A DNA stretch of 64,000 nt from Spirochaetales bacterium (GTDB lineage Bacteria > Spirochaetota > Spirochaetia > UBA9216), in contig JAEKNX010000008.1 of NCBI GenBank assembly GCA_016839055.1, forward strand, positions 62,001 to 126,000. Reading direction: 5' to 3'. The translations under genes and the position numbers were made by a program. The notes under the pieces were generated by a model. It had not been told where the DNA came from. It was given only the letters and a program-made list of their open reading frames with translations, and ran no database searches. Below, piece by piece: positions 59,193 through 64,000 of the stretch. Position 1 is the first letter of the stretch, and every line of letters starts with the position of its first letter.

Positions 59193-59227
59193 TTAATTAT
59201 CCGTCCAACAGTTTCTTAAAAATGTTT

Positions 59228-62200
59228 TTAAATCACAACGTCAAGACCTTCCCGAAGATAAAATAAACTGCATACAGCCGGCTTTGAATAGATGGCTGAC
59301 GCTGCATCAACATAGATTCTCATCTGCGTATTATATTCTCCCGGTATAAGCCTTCGATCAGTCTTGAAGTCGACGATATGCACTTCATCCGGAGTCTCAA
59401 AGAGCAGATCTATCACGCCTTTGACATAGACCCCATCGCCCTCATACTCTGTTAGGGCAGTAAACGGAAGCTCCGACTCGAAAGAAACGGCACCGCGAGC
59501 GTTCTCCCACAGCTTCGATCCAAAAAACCCGGAGGATAGCCTGCCGGCTTCTTCGAACATCACAGGCCAATCCTCACTTGATATTCGCCTGAAGGAAGGT
59601 CTGAGAATTGCGGACGCATCGGACTGATTCAGAAAATTTCCACCGTTTTTAATCTGCAGCTCGATCAGCCGGTGACATAGGGTTCCAAAATCAGCCTCGA
59701 GAGCCTTCTCGCTCATCAGCTCCTCAAGCCGCGGGGCAAGGGAGGACAGCTCTCGCACCTTCGAGTTCTCCTTACGTCCATGCTTCTCAAGCATCAGGCT
59801 ATTCATCCCGGAGGCCGAAAACTCATTCGGCCTTATATCATAAAGAAGGGGTTCGCAGCCCCGGTAAATCCCGGTTATCCTTTCAATATCAACACGGCCG
59901 GATCCGGATTCTGTAGAGTCCTGCCATCTCCTGTTCGTGATAATCTTGAGAAACGGCTGAAGTGCCGAACATTCGGCAGGCTCCATTCCCTCGACCCATC
60001 CAAATGAAGAAAGGAACATATTCAACATGGAGCGCTCACCACTCCGGTTCATTCTTCCGTGACAACCGGAAATCAGTAGGTGGCTCTCGGCCCGGGTAAG
60101 GGCTACATACAACAGCCTCCGGAGTTCTGCCTCTTCCCTGGCTTTATTCTCTTCCTTGCCGCGACTGTAGAAAAAGTTACGCCGCTGCGAAATACCGGAA
60201 TCCTCATCGACAAGGTTAAAGGTAAGCCCGTCGACAGCGGAGATGTATGCCGGAGCAGAACCGCTCCTGTCATTCACGCCGGTATTCCCCGCATTCGCGA
60301 TGATTACAACAGGAAACTCAAGCCCTTTTGACTGATGGACCGGCATCATCTGCACTCCGCCGGCGGAGTATCCGAGAATTTTCAGGTCATTCACCTTTTT
60401 ATATTCACCCAGATTCTCCCTCACATAATCGAGAAACTCGGCCGTTGTCTGCTTCTCGCTGTCAGCTCTTACGGCAAGCTGCTTCAGATAATCAAAGTAT
60501 TCAAGATAACCATGAAGGGAGCGATCTCTCAGGATCAGGTAGCGATATCCGCTGCCGTACCATATATCACTGATGATATCTTGGAGAGGTTCCCGATCGA
60601 GCCGCCGGTTAACGTCGTAGTAGAGCTCTCCGGCCCTTCGATACTTAGCGAGATCTTCGGCGGTTCTGCAGCAGATCTCCTGCCCCTCATCGAAGACAGG
60701 TTTCTTTGACAGCAGAAAACTGACTACCGAAAGATCCGAAAGACTCATAATAGGTGATCTAAGAAGGGCGGTTGAAGCGGCCCTGTCCTCAGGATAGAGA
60801 CAGATCTGAAGCAGGTTATAGACATCATTCACCGGCGACTCCTGAAAAAGGCTCCGGATGCTGTGGACGGTGTATGGAATACTGTTTGCCCGAAAAACCT
60901 TCTCGTAGCTCTTCTGATTTGTCCCCGACCTGAACAGGACTGCAAAGTCAGAGAAGTCGGCCTTTCGGACTGCTCCATTCTCACTCACATCGATCCGTCC
61001 AACGGCTGAAGTAATATATTCAGATATTTCCCAGGCCTCTGATTCTTCCGCCGGAATAGAATCATCCTGAGGCTCCTTGTCATAGGGTTTATAGAGAAGC
61101 CGAATCTCCGGAGCGGAGGACAGCAAGGCCTGCCTTGATTCAAGCGGCTTAAAGGCGGCCTGGTAGGCCATGCTGCAGTCGCTCATTACATGCTCGAAGA
61201 TTTCGTTGAAGAAATCAATCAGACCCGGTTCTGACCGGTAGTTTCTCTTCAGCGAGAGGGCCTCCCCGCCGCTTCCGGACAGCTCACTGCTGAGCTGCTT
61301 GAACACACTGACATCTGCTCCGCGAAACATATAGATTGACTGCTTCTCGTCGCCTACAAAAAAGAGTTTTTCCGGATTAAGTCCCCCGGCATCGGGAACG
61401 CCCCTGCCCTCAACTCCGTCCCGTTCAGCGAGAAGGTAGAGTAATTCCTTCTGCAGACTGTTATTATCCTGAAATTCGTCAATCATTATATACCGGAACA
61501 TGCTCTTGTAGTATTTTCGAAGCACAGGGTCGCGTTTCAACCCTTCAACGGCAATGGTTAGTACATCCTGGAATCCTAAAAGCCCGGCTGTCCGCTTCTT
61601 GCTGAAAAGTTCATCCTGAAAGTCGGAAGTAAGGCTAAACAGGCCCTCAATAAGAGCGCGCCCTTCGAGCGTTCCTATAAGGTCCCGCATTGACTCAGCC
61701 GCGGGGCGAAGCTCATCGATAATTTCCTTACACCGGATAAACTCATCGGCAGCTGACCGTCCCCGGGGCTTACCTACATCAAGAACCGTAAGATCTTTTT
61801 TCAGCTCTTCATAATTGCCGTCAGACGGAAGCCCGGAAGCAGAATAGGCGGCAAGCTGTTCCTGAACAGTCTTGACGCCCTTCAAGTCGGATTCAAGCAA
61901 AAGGAGCTCAGCAACGAGCTCATTCACAAGGAGGCTGCGCCTTGCCAGTTCATTCCCGGCGGTCTCCATCTGGCGCTCATACATTTCAGTAAAATCAAGC
62001 GGGCTGCCGATGGAGAGATAGTTCATCGAGATGAATAGGAAAAAATTCTTCCAGACATTCTCAAACCCGTTAAGATAGATGAACTCCCGGAGGAAATCAT
62101 TATCCTTGTTATTCAGGATGAAGTCGAGCGAGGTCTCAAGCGCAAGTTTCGAGACGGCATCCTCATCAGTCCTGAATGCCGACGGAAGGCCGAAGAGAGT

Positions 62201-62518
62201 GCTGCAGTCACGGGCGATTCGGGAACAAAAGCTGTCCAGGGTCGAGATATTGGCCTTCTCGAACTCCGCTACTGCCTTTGAAACATTCGGCCTGTCTCGA
62301 TTAGCAAGAAGGATACCGTAGATTCTCTCATACATCTCCGCCGAAGCTTTTCTTGTGAATGTCAGAGTAAGAATCTCGGATACATCGGCTCGACCTTCAT
62401 CGACAAGCCTCAAAAACCTTGCCGCGAGTACTGTTGTCTTCCCTGAGCCGGCGCCGGCCGAAACAACAGCGTTTTTATTGCAGTCTACTACTGATTGCTG
62501 ATATTCATCGAGTCTCAT
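59228..62518 (-). CDS. addA: ATP-dependent helicase/nuclease subunit A
   Basis: About 1096 residues; the ATG at 62518 overlaps the addB stop (ATGA). It is a UvrD/Rep-type superfamily 1 helicase plus a RecB-like nuclease. Motif I is 'VSAGAGSGKTTVLAARFLRLV', Ia 'ILTLTFTRKASAEMYERI', II 'YIMIDEFQDNNSLQKELL', III 'LFFVGDEKQSIYMFRGADVSVF', IV 'LKRNYRSEPGLIDFFNEIF', V 'MPVHQSKGLEFPVVIIANA' and VI 'LLYVALTRAESHLLISG'. The C-terminal PD-(D/E)xK nuclease shows 'FGTLCHRLIELQI' and 'VKGVIDLLFETPDEVHIVDFKTDRRL'. It processes double-strand breaks for RecA loading with AddB, encoded just upstream. Confidence 0.95.
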   Translation of the reverse strand: MRLDEYQQSVVDCNKNAVVSAGAGSGKTTVLAARFLRLVDEGRADVSEILTLTFTRKASAEMYERIYGILLANRDRPNVSKAVAEFEKANISTLDSFCSRIARDCSTLFGLPSAFRTDEDAVSKLALETSLDFILNNKDNDFLREFIYLNGFENVWKNFFLFISMNYLSIGSPLDFTEMYERQMETAGNELARRSLLVNELVAELLLLESDLKGVKTVQEQLAAYSASGLPSDGNYEELKKDLTVLDVGKPRGRSAADEFIRCKEIIDELRPAAESMRDLIGTLEGRALIEGLFSLTSDFQDELFSKKRTAGLLGFQDVLTIAVEGLKRDPVLRKYYKSMFRYIMIDEFQDNNSLQKELLYLLAERDGVEGRGVPDAGGLNPEKLFFVGDEKQSIYMFRGADVSVFKQLSSELSGSGGEALSLKRNYRSEPGLIDFFNEIFEHVMSDCSMAYQAAFKPLESRQALLSSAPEIRLLYKPYDKEPQDDSIPAEESEAWEISEYITSAVGRIDVSENGAVRKADFSDFAVLFRSGTNQKSYEKVFRANSIPYTVHSIRSLFQESPVNDVYNLLQICLYPEDRAASTALLRSPIMSLSDLSVVSFLLSKKPVFDEGQEICCRTAEDLAKYRRAGELYYDVNRRLDREPLQDIISDIWYGSGYRYLILRDRSLHGYLEYFDYLKQLAVRADSEKQTTAEFLDYVRENLGEYKKVNDLKILGYSAGGVQMMPVHQSKGLEFPVVIIANAGNTGVNDRSGSAPAYISAVDGLTFNLVDEDSGISQRRNFFYSRGKEENKAREEAELRRLLYVALTRAESHLLISGCHGRMNRSGERSMLNMFLSSFGWVEGMEPAECSALQPFLKIITNRRWQDSTESGSGRVDIERITGIYRGCEPLLYDIRPNEFSASGMNSLMLEKHGRKENSKVRELSSLAPRLEELMSEKALEADFGTLCHRLIELQIKNGGNFLNQSDASAILRPSFRRISSEDWPVMFEEAGRLSSGFFGSKLWENARGAVSFESELPFTALTEYEGDGVYVKGVIDLLFETPDEVHIVDFKTDRRLIPGEYNTQMRIYVDAASAIYSKPAVCSLFYLREGLDVVI

Positions 62519-64000
62519 CCTCTCCACCTGATATTAAATCTTTTCCTGCATACTCCCCTGAGTCCGCAGCCTCCGCAGCGCTCGGCTGCCTGAAACAGCC
62601 CGCTCCGGACAGCCTCCGCCATCTTCTTAATCTCCGATACCGTCAGGTTTTTCAGGAGTTCGACATCCTCATCACTAAGGACTCCGAAAGCTCCGGATAC
62701 GGGATAATGCCGCCCGGCTGTAATACTGTAATAGGACGCAGCGACCTCGGTAAGGCCTTCGGCTTCGGCAAGCAGGAGATAAAACGGAAGCTGGTAGCCG
62801 GAAACCGGCCTCATGAGAACACCCTCTTCATCGCTCTGGATAAATTTCGCCCTCGTAGTCTTTAACCAGTTCTTCTTGTAATCTATTATTACCGAGCCCT
62901 CATTTCCGGTTGAAATCCGGTCAATGAATCCTCCCGCCTTTATCCTCTGCTCATCAAATATCAGCTCAAGCCACTGTTCAAGATGGGTAGGCAGAAGTCC
63001 GTCATAAAGCTCAGCTTCGGCTGAGGGAAACAGCAGGAGAGACTTCACCGCGCGGCGCTTTTGAGCATCCCAGGCGGGCCCGTAAAAATAATTCTCCTCC
63101 TTCTCCCACCTCTGGAAGACCTGTTCCGACTTCAGCTCTATTTCAGCCTCATACTGCTCAACCTTTGAGGATGAAAACTTCTCTCCCCGGGCCTTGAGCT
63201 CCTCAAAAAACTCAAAAAGGATCTCGTGCATAATTGTGCCGGCTGTCATTGGGTCTTCGGGTTTAAGAATGTACTCATCCTCACGAACCTTAAGGACATC
63301 ACTCAGCAGATACAGAAAGGGGCAGTCCGACCAGCGGTTGAGCGCCGATGCCGAAACCCTCAACAGGCCTTCATCATCACTCATTGTGGTAATCAAAGCT
63401 TCAAGCAGATCGCCCGGAGGAAGGGAAGAAGCGGACGCGTCAAAGCCTCCTTCACCCAAATAGGTATCAAGAGCATAGAGAAAACCTTCTTTCTGTATCG
63501 GGGTCAGAACCAGCCCGGATGTAAACGGAAGACGCCGCTCGGCAGCCTGTTCCCACCACAGCGTCTCCGAATAAAACGGATCATTATAATACTCGGCCAG
63601 CCCGACTGTGATCTTATCTACCGAAGAATCCTCAATAAATCTACCCGGAGGCAGGGAGACTCCTCCAGGAGTCTCCGTTGATCCGGAAATCCAGATTTCA
63701 CGGCCCGAAACCGCATAGACATCGATGAAGTCCTCAGTCATATTCAGCTCATCGGCATCTATTTGTTTACGCTGCTGATCGGTCAGAAAGGCGAAAGATT
63801 TTGAAACTATATTTGAGCTGTCATGCGATAATCCTATCAGGAAATGGTAAGCGGGCCTGATTCCGGCAGAAACCCGGTAAGGGTACAGGGCAACCCCCGG
63901 AACGGAACTCTGCTGTACATATACTTTCTCCTTCAGAACCTCAATCCAGAGTCCAAGAGGATCGGAGACAGCGGTATCGATCAATCCGGCTTCAATTTCC
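62515..64000 (-). CDS. addB: ATP-dependent helicase/nuclease subunit B, 5' end outside window
   Basis: The frame stays open to the right edge (codons before the track TTG at 63984 are still coding), so this is the C-terminal 490-plus residues of a longer gene. The visible part is the RecB/AddB nuclease: 'SASALNRWSDCPFLYLLSDVL' with the first iron-sulfur cysteine, 'AGTIMHEILFEFFEEL', 'KAGGFIDRIS' and 'SVIIDYKKNW' for the PD-(D/E)xK centre, 'GYQLPFYLLLAE', and a terminal 'CGGCGLRGVC' completing the 4Fe-4S cluster spacing C, C-x2-C-x5-C. AddB usually exceeds 900 residues. It forms a coupled pair with addA. Confidence 0.88.
   Translation of the reverse strand, partial: EIEAGLIDTAVSDPLGLWIEVLKEKVYVQQSSVPGVALYPYRVSAGIRPAYHFLIGLSHDSSNIVSKSFAFLTDQQRKQIDADELNMTEDFIDVYAVSGREIWISGSTETPGGVSLPPGRFIEDSSVDKITVGLAEYYNDPFYSETLWWEQAAERRLPFTSGLVLTPIQKEGFLYALDTYLGEGGFDASASSLPPGDLLEALITTMSDDEGLLRVSASALNRWSDCPFLYLLSDVLKVREDEYILKPEDPMTAGTIMHEILFEFFEELKARGEKFSSSKVEQYEAEIELKSEQVFQRWEKEENYFYGPAWDAQKRRAVKSLLLFPSAEAELYDGLLPTHLEQWLELIFDEQRIKAGGFIDRISTGNEGSVIIDYKKNWLKTTRAKFIQSDEEGVLMRPVSGYQLPFYLLLAEAEGLTEVAASYYSITAGRHYPVSGAFGVLSDEDVELLKNLTVSEIKKMAEAVRSGLFQAAERCGGCGLRGVCRKRFNIRWRG

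Noticed and set aside
1-64000. CRISPR arrays, tRNA/rRNA genes, insertion sequences, integrases, prophage genes
   Set aside because: I read for regular repeats, tRNA-like arms and transposase or integrase motifs and saw none that I could support.

Overview
The window looks like a chromosomal segment of a free-living member of the Spirochaetota (Spirochaetaceae-like). This is inferred from gene content, since no search was run. The supporting signs are an EF-G of the spirochaete/mitochondrial type, CarD next to ispD-ispF, a 7TMR-DISM receptor joined to an adenylate cyclase, several class III cyclases and HD-GYP proteins, relaxed lipoboxes, and a binding protein with the 'FAGGSQE' type of export signal. 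I see no tRNA, rRNA, CRISPR array, insertion sequence or prophage, and coding density is high.

Layout. 0.2-2.2 kb: a DMT-family exporter and a LysO-type amino acid exporter. 2.4-6.4 kb: a polar amino acid ABC operon ending in an orphan OppA-type binding protein. 6.4-10 kb: alanine dehydrogenase, then carD-ispD-ispF-nth with overlapping stop/start codons. 10-16 kb (minus strand): a chemoreceptor, a P-loop ATPase paired with fusA, and an unknown protein. 16-20 kb: a DUF72 protein and a 1065-residue receptor/pseudokinase/receiver/cyclase fusion. 20-25.5 kb: a phosphoribosyltransferase, OsmC, DUF3795, an ECF sigma factor, a PerR-controlled rubrerythrin-perR pair, and an AraC-DMT pair. 25.7-34 kb: a MalEFG-like sugar ABC operon and a BMP-family (nucleoside-type) ABC operon. 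34-40 kb: GAF-PAS-cyclase, HEAT-repeat protein and alpha-glucosidase. 40-53 kb (minus strand): MoxR, DUF58, transglutaminase-TPR, GAF-HD-GYP, pseudo-receiver/HATPase/cNMP protein, PAS-HD-GYP, PtsN and a CPA2 antiporter. 53-56.5 kb: a TetR regulator with two SDR-type enzymes. 56.5-59.2 kb: a 2-oxoacid:ferredoxin oxidoreductase. 59.2-64 kb: addA and the 3' part of addB, which runs off the right edge.

How the genes work together. Signalling dominates the middle. There are two adenylate cyclases, one cyclic-nucleotide-binding protein with an RsbW-like ATPase domain, and two HD-GYP (c-di-GMP phosphodiesterase type) proteins. Solute uptake is divided among three ABC operons. In the sugar and BMP operons a strong stem-loop lies directly after the binding-protein gene.

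The two observations I rate highest are these. (1) Many regulatory genes (lysO, carD, DUF72, tetR, ptsN, moxR, the 34-kb cyclase) have a recognisable -10 box 6-8 bases before the start codon and no ribosome binding site, which suggests leaderless mRNAs. (2) The DUF58 gene after moxR has no usable start in its own frame. An ATG overlapping the end of moxR would produce a full-length two-TM DUF58 protein only if one base is gained at a run of nine T. That means transcriptional slippage, phase variation or a sequencing error. Other notable items are two matching TetR operators, a perfect 29-bp palindrome abutting a cyclase start codon, an operator-like palindrome on the fusA promoter, and an SDR enzyme fused to a zinc ribbon.
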